A stretch of DNA of 60,110 nucleotides from Modestobacter muralis (GTDB lineage: Bacteria > Actinomycetota > Actinomycetes > Mycobacteriales > Geodermatophilaceae). Of this stretch, positions 25,849-35,217 are shown piece after piece (position 1 is the stretch's first letter; each line of letters opens with the position of its first letter). The notes beneath the pieces are model-generated. The model saw nothing but the letters and a program-made list of their open reading frames with translations. It searched no databases and was not told the DNA's origin. Position numbers and translations under genes: made by a program. The stretch spans positions 1-60,110 of the forward strand of contig NZ_JAAGWH010000063.1 of NCBI RefSeq assembly GCF_010682105.1, written 5' to 3'.

Positions 25849-26298
25849 TCAGGTGGCCGGCGTGAGGGCCACGTATCCCCACACGTGCTTTCGGCCGGCG
25901 ATCACCGACCAGCCGTAGGCAGCGCACAACCGGGCGATCAGGTAGAGGCCCAGGCCGCCGGTGGCCGGGTCCCGGTCCACCGCGGGGGCGGGTGTGCGGT
26001 CCACCGCGGCGTCGGTGACGTCGATCAGCCAGCCGTCACCGGCAGCGGTCACCGCCGTCTGCACAGGTGCTTGACCGTGGCGGAATCCGTTGGAGGCCAA
26101 CTCCTCATAAGCCAGGAGCAGGCGCTCGACACCGTCAGCGATGTCGCCGGGAGGTACTCCCGCGTCCAAGACCTTGGCCTGCAGCTCGGTTCGTGAGGTG
26201 GTCAGATCAGCGGCCCGGTGCAGTTCCCAGTCCCACGCAGGGAGTGAGTCGTGCAGCTGCTGCGGCAGGGGTCGTTCTTCCCACAATGGTGCGTTCAT
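25849..26298 (-). CDS. Anti-sigma-type serine kinase (RsbW-like HATPase), copy 2
   Basis: 149 residues. The HATPase features are LLLAYEELASNGFRHG (N-box) and ATGGLGLYLIARLC (G-box). The ATG at 26298 is chosen because upstream sequence in the frame is a decayed gene. It is more diverged from the kinase at 11729-12220 than the two phosphatases are from each other. Likely partner of the phosphatase encoded downstream. Confidence 0.85.
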   Translation of the reverse strand: MNAPLWEERPLPQQLHDSLPAWDWELHRAADLTTSRTELQAKVLDAGVPPGDIADGVERLLLAYEELASNGFRHGQAPVQTAVTAAGDGWLIDVTDAAVDRTPAPAVDRDPATGGLGLYLIARLCAAYGWSVIAGRKHVWGYVALTPAT

Positions 26299-26459
26299 TG
26301 TCGCGCTTGTCCCGCTCTGCTTGGGGAGTAGTGATCCGCGACGGTTGGTGACGTCAAGGGCGCTAAAGACCAGCCGAAAGCTGTCCAACAGCGCTTCTGC
26401 ACGGTACGTGCCTGCGCGGCCATCAGCAGGGCGACGTCGAGACGTCGAGCGGAGTCCTC

Positions 26460-26610
26460 GTCGGCGGGGCGCCATAGAGGCAATCTCGGCGATGACCAGG
26501 ATCGCCCGCTGCACGACGTAATCGACCTCGGCCGTCGGCTCCGGGTCCTCGGCGGCCACTGATGCGACGAGGAAGGCTCGTACCTGTCGGCGGACCGCAC
26601 TGAGGCTGGG
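26460..26610 (-). pseudogene. Remnant of an anti-sigma kinase gene
   Basis: The frame reads SLSAVRRQVRAFLVASVAAE, DPEPTAEVDYVVQRAILVIA and EIASMA, which aligns with LSLVRRQVRDFLLSSLDVAR and TVDQAILVIDELTSNAIRH of the kinase at 11729-12220. It has neither the N-terminal start nor the ATP-binding G-box. It looks like the leftover of a third kinase gene. Confidence 0.6.
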
Positions 26611-26613
26611 AGC

Positions 26614-26639
26614 TGCCCACTCGCCTCAGCGAGTGGGCA
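26614..26639. terminator. Hairpin terminator of the AKR operon
   Basis: Perfect 11-bp stem, TGCCCACTCGC (26614-26624) with 26629-26639, loop CTCA. It is downstream of the minus-strand aldo/keto reductase gene that ends at 26726. Confidence 0.7.
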
Positions 26640-26725
26640 TCTCGTGCTCACAAGCCCGCCTGGCCGGCGCCGCCTCGCCGGATGACGAAGTCGGCGCCGA
26701 TGGACCGGTCGTTCTCGTGCGGACG

Positions 26726-27937
<1,212 letters not shown>

Positions 27938-28037
27938 GGTCACGTCCTCATCGGTCGGTAGTCGTCGGGTTGGCGAGGTGTTCGTCGAGCCCGACCCAGC
28001 TGGCGGCTGGGCCCGGATGGTCGGCTGCCGTGGCGAC

Positions 28038-28784
28038 TCAGGGACGGGTGAGCTGGGGAACCGGGAGCAGGTCCTCGGCGGGGGCATCGTCTGCGTCCGG
28101 ATATGCGGCGGTCCGCTGGGAAGCCAGGGGCGAGGCCGTGGGGATGAGGACCTGCTGGTGGGCACCGCCCCTCCGAGCGCGGCGCCGCACGAGCAGCCAG
28201 GTGGCCACGACCAGCGCTGCCGGCAGTGCCGTCATGGCGAGCAGGTCGCGGGCCATGGGGAGCGCGGCACCGGCGAGGGCACCAGTGGTGATGAGTGCGC
28301 TGGACCAGATGAGGGCGGCGGGGAACGTCCCGCGCAGCATCGTGGCGAGCGGGACGCCGGCTGACCCGGCGAGGCGCGGGGCGAGGGTGCGGGCACCGAC
28401 GATGAACTGGGCCGTCGCCGCCGCCCGCACCGGTCGGCGCCCGACGGCACGGCCCCACGTCGTGGTCGACTCCTGAATGCGTCGGGTCGCCCGATCCGGC
28501 AGCCACCGACTCAAGGCGGCGCCGACCGGCATGGAGCGGCCGGTGGCCCCTCCACCTGACCTGCGGTGCCCGAACACCGCGCCGAGGACGGTGGCCGCTG
28601 TGACACCGGCGGCCGCCAGCGGCGCCGGCAGAGCACCGGTGCCCGCCATGGCACCCAGTCCGAGGACCAGCGACCCGGCGGGCAGGACGACTCCGACGAG
28701 CAGACCCGACTCGAGCACCAGAAGCACCGCCACTACCGCGAAGGCGGTGACGGCGCACAGGTCGAGCACGGTGTTCAGGTCCAC
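28038..28784 (-). CDS. DedA-family membrane protein
   Basis: 248 residues with about five hydrophobic segments; ESGLLVGVVLPAGSLVLGLG and the amphipathic region GARTLAPRLAGSAGVPLATM correspond to the DedA/VTT pattern (ExxxxxPGE region and GRFxPxxR-like segment). Known DedA proteins move lipids or support membrane homeostasis. GTG 28784 follows GAGGA; the longer frame to 28997 overlaps the upstream reductase gene and is rejected. It lies between two aldo/keto reductase genes. Confidence 0.78.
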   Translation of the reverse strand: MDLNTVLDLCAVTAFAVVAVLLVLESGLLVGVVLPAGSLVLGLGAMAGTGALPAPLAAAGVTAATVLGAVFGHRRSGGGATGRSMPVGAALSRWLPDRATRRIQESTTTWGRAVGRRPVRAAATAQFIVGARTLAPRLAGSAGVPLATMLRGTFPAALIWSSALITTGALAGAALPMARDLLAMTALPAALVVATWLLVRRRARRGGAHQQVLIPTASPLASQRTAAYPDADDAPAEDLLPVPQLTRP

Positions 28785-28866
28785 GGCTGTCCTCGGAGTC
28801 GGTGGGCGGGGAACCGGGATGGCGCCGGTGCAGGTCGTGGTCGACACGGCATCGGCGCCGACTTGC

Positions 28867-29745
28867 TCAGGCCTCCGGGATCGGCATGCCGTAGCTCTCC
28901 AGCGTGATGCTGTCGGGGTCCGGTCCGCTGCGGACGCCGGTGTCCAGGGCGTCGATCTGGGCGACCTGGTCGGCGGTGAGCTCGAAGTCGAAGACATCGA
29001 AGTTCTCCGCGATACGCGCCGGCTTGGTCGACTTCGGGATCGTCGAGCGCCCTTCCTGCAGGTGCCAGCGGAGCATCACCTGGGCGGTCGACTTGCCGTG
29101 CTCAGCGCCGATGGCCAGCAGCGTCGGGTCCTCGAAGGCGCTCTTGGCGCCGCCGCCGTAGGAGGTGATGCCACCGATCGGGGACCAGCACTGCGTGAGG
29201 ATGCCGTGCTGGGTGTGCAGGACCTGCAGTTCGGTCTGCTGGAAGTAGGGGTGCAGCTCGATCTGGTTGACGGCCGGGACGACCGTGGACTCGGCCAGCA
29301 GTCGGGCGAGGACCTCGGGCATGAAGTTGCTGACGCCGATCGCGCGGACGCGGCCGTCGGCGAGCAGCTCCTCCAGCGCCCGGTAGGCGTCGAGGGTGAG
29401 GTCGAAGCGGCTGGTGAGCGGCTGGTGGAGCAGCAGGAGGTCGATCTGGTCGACGCCGAGCTTCGCGGCGCTCTTGTCGAACCCGTGCAGCGCGGCGTCA
29501 TAGCCGTAGTCGCTGATCCACAGCTTCGTCTCGACGAAGACCTCGTCACGGGGCACACCGGAGCGGGCGATGCCTTCGCCGACCTCGCGCTCGTTGCCGT
29601 AGGCGGCGGCGGTGTCGACGTGGCGGTAACCGAGCCGGAGGGCCTCTGCGACCGCGTCGGTGGTGACATCGGGCGGGGTCTGGAAGACGCCGAGACCGAG
29701 GGCCGGCATCTCCACACCGTTGTTCAGGGTGCTGGTCGTGGGCAT
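28867..29745 (-). CDS. Aldo/keto reductase (2,5-diketo-gluconate reductase type), copy 1
   Basis: 292 residues, full AKR length. Catalytic tetrad visible: Asp and Tyr in VDTAAAYGNE, Lys in VETKLW, His in LLLLHQP; the NADPH-binding IPKSTKPARIAEN is near the C-terminus. It is very similar to the proteins at 35218-36096 and 41440-42333, all sharing HLQ/QIELHPYFQQ and the tail ITLE...IPEA. First gene of a minus-strand operon, with a CAGGGAGTGGCTG operator-like site 30 bases upstream. Confidence 0.9.
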   Translation of the reverse strand: MPTTSTLNNGVEMPALGLGVFQTPPDVTTDAVAEALRLGYRHVDTAAAYGNEREVGEGIARSGVPRDEVFVETKLWISDYGYDAALHGFDKSAAKLGVDQIDLLLLHQPLTSRFDLTLDAYRALEELLADGRVRAIGVSNFMPEVLARLLAESTVVPAVNQIELHPYFQQTELQVLHTQHGILTQCWSPIGGITSYGGGAKSAFEDPTLLAIGAEHGKSTAQVMLRWHLQEGRSTIPKSTKPARIAENFDVFDFELTADQVAQIDALDTGVRSGPDPDSITLESYGMPIPEA

Positions 29746-30041
29746 GCCTCGACGCTAGGTCCGCTAAGGCGCCGCAGGGAGTGGCTGTCGTTACCCCCCA
29801 GCCTGGTCGCGGCGGCCGGCCCGGGGTCGGCGGACTCCGGCCGCGGTGTCCTCCGGTGGGGTGGTCGTCGGCTTGATGACCGTCACCGCACAGCCAGTGG
29901 TGCCCGGCAGGCCAACCCTTCACCAGCCGGCCCGCGGTTGACGGTGCCGCAACCGTGTGCGCCAACGAGGCGACGGCGAGATCAAGGGTCTCTCCCCGTC
30001 GTTCCCCGACGCGCCCATGCTGGGGCGCCCCACCTCCAGCG
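29746..30041. other. Intergenic region
   Basis: 296 bases between the AKR start and the end of the XRE regulator gene. It contains the AKR promoter and operator-like site; the remainder shows no gene. Confidence 0.45.
29775..29787. promoter_or_regulatory. Operator-like motif (site A)
   Basis: On the minus strand it reads CAGCCACTCCCTG. Sixteen bases later comes CTAGCGTC, then GAGGC and ATG. At 41396-41440 the same arrangement occurs (CACTCCCTG, 16 bases, CTACGTTC), so the motif may be a -35-like or activator element with a conserved -10. Confidence 0.5.
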
Positions 30042-30932
30042 TCAGCCTGCGGGGGTCGCGTCGACCTCGGTGGGCAGCTGGTCCTGCGAGGCCGCCCAGG
30101 AGGCGAGGAGCTTGAGCCCGTCGGCGGTCGGCGTCCCGGGCGGAGCTGAGTAGACGTTGAGCTGCAGCCCGGGGGAGGAGGTGAGCTCCATGCCCTCGAA
30201 GTCCAGGTCGAGCTGGCCGACCTCGGGGTGGCGGAGCCGCTTCTGGCCGCTGCGGTGGAACTTCACATCGTGGGAAGCCCACCGTTGGCGGAACAGCTCC
30301 GAGCGGGTGGACAGCTCACCGACCAGCTCGATGAGGGCCTTGTCGTGCGGGTTCTTGCCGGCCTCGAGCCGGAGCATGGCGGCGGCGTCGTTGGCGATGC
30401 GGTCGTAGTCGACGAAGAAGTCCCGCGCCGCGGGGTCGAGGTAGAGGAACCGAGTGGTGTTGGCCGGGCGGCGGCCGTCGGCGAGCACGGGGGAGTACAG
30501 CGCCCGGGCGAGGGAGTTCATGGCCACGATGTCGTGGCGGCCGTTGCGGACCCAGGCCGGGGCGTCGGTCATGGCGTCGAGGACGTGCTGCACGGCGGGC
30601 TTGACGCTGGAGGCGGCCCGCTTGCGGGGAGAGGTGTGGTGACCGCTCTCCCGGGCCAGGGCGTACAGGTGGGTGCGCTCGGCCTCGTCGAGGCGGAGGG
30701 CATCGGCGAGGGAGCTGAGCACGCCCTCCGATGCTCCGGCGAGGCTGCCGCGTTCCATTCGCACGTAGTAGTCGACGGAGACGCCGGCGAGCATCGCCAC
30801 CTCTTCGCGGCGCAGGCCCTTGACCCGGCGGTTGCCGCCGTAGGCGGGCAGGCCGGCCTGCCCGGGGGTGATCCGGGCCCGGCGCGTGCTGAGGAAATCG
30901 CGGATCTGCGCGCTCAGGTCGATGTTGCTCAC
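30042..30932 (-). CDS. XRE-family regulator with MmyB-like ligand domain, copy 1
   Basis: 296 residues: XRE helix-turn-helix (about 10-75; PGQAGLPAYGGNRRVKGLRR, EEVAMLAGVSVDYYVRMERG) and a C-terminal MmyB-like ligand-binding domain (about 105-270; MNSLARALYSP, DYDRIANDAAAMLR, ELVGELSTRSELFRQRW). GTG 30932 begins at SNIDLSAQIRDFL as in its paralogues. It is divergent from a dehydrogenase/cupin operon; a CAGGCACTCCCTG inverted repeat lies in between. Likely repressor of that operon. Paralogues at 34134-35054 and 52928-53815 have the same divergent layout. Confidence 0.9.
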   Translation of the reverse strand: MSNIDLSAQIRDFLSTRRARITPGQAGLPAYGGNRRVKGLRREEVAMLAGVSVDYYVRMERGSLAGASEGVLSSLADALRLDEAERTHLYALARESGHHTSPRKRAASSVKPAVQHVLDAMTDAPAWVRNGRHDIVAMNSLARALYSPVLADGRRPANTTRFLYLDPAARDFFVDYDRIANDAAAMLRLEAGKNPHDKALIELVGELSTRSELFRQRWASHDVKFHRSGQKRLRHPEVGQLDLDFEGMELTSSPGLQLNVYSAPPGTPTADGLKLLASWAASQDQLPTEVDATPAG

Positions 30933-30990
30933 AACCCCAAGGTAAGCAGCTGCGCGAGGCCGAAAGAGGCCCTGCCAGTACCCCGTTGAG

Positions 30991-31003
30991 CAGGCACTCC
31001 CTG
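30991..31003. promoter_or_regulatory. Operator-like inverted repeat (site B)
   Basis: CAGGCACTCCCTG, arms CAGG/CCTG, 59 bases upstream of the XRE gene and about 100 bases upstream of the dehydrogenase gene. Same motif as sites A, C and D. Confidence 0.55.
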
Positions 31004-31101
31004 GTCGAGGAGAACAGGCGTTGGCTGGACTCAGCGAGGACGACGGCTGCCTGCGGCCCGTCGTCTCTGACCATCGAACCTCAGCAGAAGGGCACGAGAT
31101 C

Positions 31102-32124
31102 GTGCGAGCAACCCTCATGTACGGCGCCGGCGACGTCCGCGTGGAGAACGTCCCCGACGCAGCGATCGAGCAGCCCACCGACGCCGTGGTGCGCGTCGTC
31201 CGCGCCTGCGTGTGCGGCAGCGACCTGCACCCCTTCCATGCGATGCCGGCCGGCGAGCAGGGCCAGCAGATGGGCCACGAGTTCATCGGCGTCGTCGAGG
31301 AGGTCGGGTCGGAGGTCTCCCTGATCGCGCGCGGTGACTTCGTCATCGCCCCGTTCGCCTACTTCGACAACACCTGCGTCTTCTGCCGCGAGGGCCTCAC
31401 CACCTCCTGCGAGCACGGTGGCTTCTTCACCACCGCCCAGGCCGAGGCCGTGCGGGTGCCGCTGGCCGACGGCACGCTGGTCAAGGCGCCGGTGGGGGAG
31501 GACTCGGCCCTGCTGCCCTCGCTGCTGACGCTCTCCGACGTGCTCATCACCGGTCACCACGCCGCCGTCATGGGCCAGGTGCGGCCCGGCTCCTCGGTCA
31601 CCGTGATCGGCGACGGCGCGGTCGGCCTGCTCGCGGTGCTGTCGGCCAAGCGGCTAGGTGCCGAGCAGATCGTGCTCATGGGCCGCCACCAGGTGCGCAC
31701 CGACCTGGGCCGTGCGTTCGGCGCCACCGACGTCGTCGCCGAGCGCGGCGAGGAGGGCATCGCCAAGGTCCGCGAGCTCACCGGGGGCCACGGCACCCAC
31801 GCCGTACTGGAGTGCGTCGGCTACATGAACGCCTACGAGATGGCCGTCGGCGCCGTCCGCAACGGGGGCGTGATCAGCCGGGTCGGCGTGCCGCAGTACG
31901 AGGAGGCCCCGATCGGCTTCGGCAGCCTGTTCGGCCGCAACGTCCGGCTCGCCGGCGGCCCCGGCGCCCAGCGGCCCTACATCGAGGAGCTGCTGCCCGA
32001 GGTCCTCGACGGCCGCATTGAGCCCGGCCGGGTCTTCGACCGCACCGTGACCCTCGACGACACCCCGGCCGGCTACACGGCCATGGACGAGCGCACCGCA
32101 CTCAAGGTCCTCGTCCAGCCCTGA
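31102..32124 (+). CDS. Zinc-dependent medium-chain alcohol dehydrogenase
   Basis: 340 residues. Catalytic zinc ligands: Cys in CVCGSD and His-Glu in GHEF. The structural-zinc lobe reads DNTCVFCREGLTTSC, with Asp in place of the first Cys, as in many threonine-dehydrogenase-like members. NAD(P) motif VIGDGAVGLLAV. GTG 31102 with GAAGGG upstream; an earlier in-frame start overlaps the promoter. First gene of a plus-strand operon with the cupin, CMD and quinone-reductase-like genes. Substrate unknown. Confidence 0.88.
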   Translation: MRATLMYGAGDVRVENVPDAAIEQPTDAVVRVVRACVCGSDLHPFHAMPAGEQGQQMGHEFIGVVEEVGSEVSLIARGDFVIAPFAYFDNTCVFCREGLTTSCEHGGFFTTAQAEAVRVPLADGTLVKAPVGEDSALLPSLLTLSDVLITGHHAAVMGQVRPGSSVTVIGDGAVGLLAVLSAKRLGAEQIVLMGRHQVRTDLGRAFGATDVVAERGEEGIAKVRELTGGHGTHAVLECVGYMNAYEMAVGAVRNGGVISRVGVPQYEEAPIGFGSLFGRNVRLAGGPGAQRPYIEELLPEVLDGRIEPGRVFDRTVTLDDTPAGYTAMDERTALKVLVQP

Positions 32125-32210
32125 CCCGGCACCTGATCGGCACCGCCCCGGCCCGGGGGACATCCCGGGCCGGGACGGCGCCACCCACCCCACCTCCGTA
32201 GGAGCACCAG

Positions 32211-32633
32211 ATGAACATCGAACCGACCTTCCCCACGACCAAGAACCCGCCGGATCAGTTCGCCGGCGACGTCTGGCTGGACCCCATCGCCCTGCCCCAC
32301 GAGGGAGACCAGCGCATGGTGGTCGCCACCGTCCGCTTCGCCCCCGGCGCCCGCACCGCCTGGCACTCCCACGCCCGCGGCCAGTACTTGCGCGTCACCG
32401 CCGGCGTCGGCCGCTTCGGCACCCGGGACGGACAGATCATCGAGGTCCACCCCGGCCAGACGATCTACACCCCGCCCGGCGAGGAGCACTGGCACGCCGC
32501 CGCCGAGGGCTGCTTCATGGAGCACATCGCCATGCTCGAGAGCGCCGATGACCCCAGCGCCAGCACCATCTGGCTGGAGCACATCACCGACGACGAGTAC
32601 CGCGGCACCACCACCTCCGGGGCCGACGCGTGA
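32211..32633 (+). CDS. Cupin protein, hydroxynitrile-lyase-like
   Basis: 140 residues, a single cupin barrel. The metal site is seen in TAWHSHARGQYLRVTAG (two His and Gln) and EEHWHAA (His). The length and wording match the small manganese cupins that include bacterial hydroxynitrile lyases, commonly encoded next to carboxymuconolactone-decarboxylase-like proteins, as here. ATG 32211 follows GGAGCACC. The stop overlaps the next start (GTGA). The exact reaction is not known. Confidence 0.85.
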   Translation: MNIEPTFPTTKNPPDQFAGDVWLDPIALPHEGDQRMVVATVRFAPGARTAWHSHARGQYLRVTAGVGRFGTRDGQIIEVHPGQTIYTPPGEEHWHAAAEGCFMEHIAMLESADDPSASTIWLEHITDDEYRGTTTSGADA

Positions 32634-32950
32634 GCGGGCAGGAGCCGTCCGCGGCGCGGAAGATGCTGGGCGACTTCGCGCCCAAGCTGGTCGACCTCAC
32701 CGACGACGTCCTCTTCGGCGACGTCTGGAAGCGGCCGGAGCTCGCACCCCGCGACCGCAGCTTGGTCACGATCACCGCGCTGGTGGTCGGTGGCAACGTC
32801 GAGCAGCTCCCCTTCCACCTCGCGCTCGGCCGGGACAACGGCCTGACGGAGGCAGAGATCGTCGAGGCGATCACGCACCTGGCCTTCTACACCGGCTGGC
32901 CGAAGGCGATGTCCGCGATCGGGGCAGCGAAGCAGACCTTCGCCGCCTGA
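32630..32950 (+). CDS. Carboxymuconolactone decarboxylase-like protein
   Basis: 106 residues, all-helical CMD/AhpD fold: RDRSLVTITALVVGGNVEQL, PFHLALGRDNGLTEAEIVEA and ITHLAFYTGWPKAMSA are family signatures. It lacks the CxxC of AhpD peroxidases, so it is on the decarboxylase/lactonase side of the family. GTG 32630 overlaps the cupin stop by four bases, so the two are translationally coupled. Confidence 0.9.
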   Translation: MSGQEPSAARKMLGDFAPKLVDLTDDVLFGDVWKRPELAPRDRSLVTITALVVGGNVEQLPFHLALGRDNGLTEAEIVEAITHLAFYTGWPKAMSAIGAAKQTFAA

Positions 32951-33046
32951 CCTGACGCGCGGCGGCCGGGGTCGAGTCATCTGACCCCGGCCGCTGCGCG
33001 CCGGTCTCGCTCCTCTGCCCGTCACCCGGAAGCAGGCGATCCACTC

Positions 33047-33994
33047 ATGAAGGCACTGGTCAACGGCACAGCACCCGGCACGGTCCACCTGGCGGACCGT
33101 CCGCGACCGGTCCCCGGCCCGGACGACGTGCTCGTCCGCACCCGGGCGCTGGCACTCAACAACAGCGACCTCTCGGCTGCACCCGAGGGGGAGATCGCCG
33201 GCTATGACTTCAGCGGCGTCATCGACGAGGTCGGCGAGAACGTCGATCCTGCGCTGGTGGGGCGCAGCGTCCTCGGCGTTGCTCCGGCGTCGTTCGCGGA
33301 GTACGTCGCCGCCCACTCACGGCACGTCCTGCAGCTGCCCGAGCAGCTGGGGTTCCCGGACGCCGCACCGCTCCCGACCGCGCTGCTGACGGAGTACGGC
33401 GCGCTGCGCCGCGCCGGTGTCCGCGCAGGCGACACGGTGCTCATCACCGCCGGCACCTCAGGGGTCGCGCTGGTCGGCACGCAGCTGGCCCGGGTCCTCG
33501 GCGCCCGAACCGTCATCGCCACCACCCGGACCCGGGATCGGGTGGACCTGCTCCGCCGCACCGGCGTCGATCACGTCGTCATCACCGACGAGGAGGACCT
33601 CCCCGACCGGGTGCGACAACTGACCGCCGGTGTCGGTGCCGACGTCGTGCTCGACCATGTGGCCGGCGGCATGCTCGCCACAGCCCTCGACGCGGCGCGG
33701 ACGGGTGGCTCGGTGGTCAGCGTCGGCCGGCTGAGCGGCCCGGTCGCGGAGTTCGACCTGTTCCGGCTCGCGGCACGGCAGGTGACGCTGATGTCGGTGT
33801 CGTTCGGGTTCGACCCGGTGGGCGTGATCGGTGACCTCCTCGCGGGGGTACATACCGACGCCATGGACGCGATCGCCGACGGCCGGGTGCGCGCTGTCAT
33901 CGATTCCCAGCACGCATTCGAGGACGCCCAGAGTGCGTTCGACCGCCTGCGGAGTGGAGAAGCCGAGGGCAAGGTCGTGCTGACCTTGGGCTAG
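33047..33994 (+). CDS. Quinone-oxidoreductase-like MDR dehydrogenase
   Basis: 315 residues. Zinc ligands are absent; instead the protein has the NADPH-dependent quinone reductase pattern (ALALNNSDLSA, GYDFSGVIDEVG, AGTSGVALVGTQLARVLGAR, VLDHVAGGML). ATG 33047 stands about 95 bases after the CMD gene. It probably belongs to the same operon and reduces an enone or quinone product, which is inference. Confidence 0.88.
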   Translation: MKALVNGTAPGTVHLADRPRPVPGPDDVLVRTRALALNNSDLSAAPEGEIAGYDFSGVIDEVGENVDPALVGRSVLGVAPASFAEYVAAHSRHVLQLPEQLGFPDAAPLPTALLTEYGALRRAGVRAGDTVLITAGTSGVALVGTQLARVLGARTVIATTRTRDRVDLLRRTGVDHVVITDEEDLPDRVRQLTAGVGADVVLDHVAGGMLATALDAARTGGSVVSVGRLSGPVAEFDLFRLAARQVTLMSVSFGFDPVGVIGDLLAGVHTDAMDAIADGRVRAVIDSQHAFEDAQSAFDRLRSGEAEGKVVLTLG

Positions 33995-34133
33995 GACGCC
34001 GCATGGTGCACAGGAGCTGCACTGCCCGCGCTCGGTGGACGGTGGACCGTCCTCCACCGCGGTGCCATCGTCTGGGCGTCCTGGCCCGAGGCAGACGTGA
34101 GCGGTGATGTTGCCCCGACCGGACGGTCGTCGC

Positions 34134-35054
34134 CTAGCTCTCGCGAGACCGCTCTGACGTCGGGGACGCGCTGGCCGGCGCCGACGACTGCTCGTCGCTG
34201 CTCCAGCTCGCGAGGAACGCCAGAGCCTGCTCGGAGGGGCTGGCCGGCTCCACGGTGTAGGTGACGATGCGCAGACCTGGGTCGCCGGGCAGTTCGAGGG
34301 CCTCGCCGGTGACTTCGAGGTCGCCGACAATGGAGTGGTGGAGCTTCTTGGTGGAGGTGCGGTGGAACTTCACCGTGTGGGTGGCCCACCAGCCGGCGAA
34401 TTCCGTGCTGCGGGTGGACAGCTCACCGACCAGGTCGGTGAGGCCGCGGTCGTAGGGGTTGCGGCCGGCGTAGGTGCGCAGGGATGCGACCGAGTCGCGG
34501 GCCACGGTGTCCCAACCGAGGTAGAAGTCCCGGGAGCGGGGGTCGAGGAACAGGTAGCGGGCCAGGTTGAAGCCACTGGTCGCGTCGGCGTAGGCGTCGG
34601 TGAACAGGGCGCGGCCGAGCCGGTTGGTGGCCAGGACGTCCATCCGCCCGTTGGCCACGTAGGCCGGGGCGCCCAGGCTGTCGAGGATGCGGTGGACGCC
34701 TTCGCGCACACCTGTCGGGGCGGAGACCCGTCGGGTGGTGTCGGCGGTCTGACGGCGCGCCTGCCCAGAAGGGCTGGCTGTGCCGGCCAGGTCGAACAGG
34801 TGGGCCCGCTCGGCTTCGTCGAAGCGCAGCGCGCGGGCCAGTGAGTCCAGGACCGCCTCGGAGACGCCGGTCAGGTTCCCGCGCTCCAGGCGGGTGTAGT
34901 AGTCGGTGCTCATCCCGGCGAGCATCGCGACCTCTTCGCGGCGCAGCCCCTTGACCCGGCGCCGCCCGCCGTAGGAAGGGATCCCGGCCTGCTCCGGGGT
35001 GAGGCGCTCGCGACGGCTGGTGAGGAAGTCGCGTACCTCGGTCCGGTTGTCCAT
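34134..35054 (-). CDS. XRE-family regulator with MmyB-like ligand domain, copy 2
   Basis: 306 residues, same architecture as 30042-30932: N-terminal HTH (LTPEQAGIPSYGGRRRVKGL, REEVAMLAGMSTDYYTRLER) and MmyB domain (about 110-275; TNRLGRALF, WDTVARDSVASLR, LVGELSTRSTEFAGWWATH). A Ser-rich tail follows. ATG 35054. It is divergent from a five-gene redox operon starting at 35218; operator-like site D lies between. Probable repressor of that operon. Confidence 0.9.
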   Translation of the reverse strand: MDNRTEVRDFLTSRRERLTPEQAGIPSYGGRRRVKGLRREEVAMLAGMSTDYYTRLERGNLTGVSEAVLDSLARALRFDEAERAHLFDLAGTASPSGQARRQTADTTRRVSAPTGVREGVHRILDSLGAPAYVANGRMDVLATNRLGRALFTDAYADATSGFNLARYLFLDPRSRDFYLGWDTVARDSVASLRTYAGRNPYDRGLTDLVGELSTRSTEFAGWWATHTVKFHRTSTKKLHHSIVGDLEVTGEALELPGDPGLRIVTYTVEPASPSEQALAFLASWSSDEQSSAPASASPTSERSRES

Positions 35055-35082
35055 GTCCCAACCGTAGGGCGGGTGCCCGCGG

Positions 35083-35097
35083 CCAGGGAGGGTCTGG
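35083..35097. promoter_or_regulatory. Operator-like inverted repeat (site D)
   Basis: On the minus strand CCAGACCCTCCCTGG, arms CCAG/CTGG. It is 29 bases upstream of the XRE start and 120 bases upstream of the AKR start. It differs from site C by two bases in the shared core. Confidence 0.5.
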
Positions 35098-35217
35098 CTT
35101 TACCGGTATAGGCCTTCACTCCCACACGTGCGGTGAAGGGAGTTCGCTGGTGTCCAGCGGCGAAGAAGTCGCCGCGGACAGCAACGAATGAACCTCTCAA
35201 CCGGCAAGGGGCAGGTC

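Noticed and set aside
26299-26559. N-terminal extension of the second anti-sigma kinase
   Set aside because: It contains a fragment of another kinase's N-box in the wrong place; the complete kinase begins at ATG 26298.
27940-28758. Alternative minus-strand frame over the DedA gene
   Set aside because: Arg/Pro-rich shadow of the DedA frame without hydrophobic helices.
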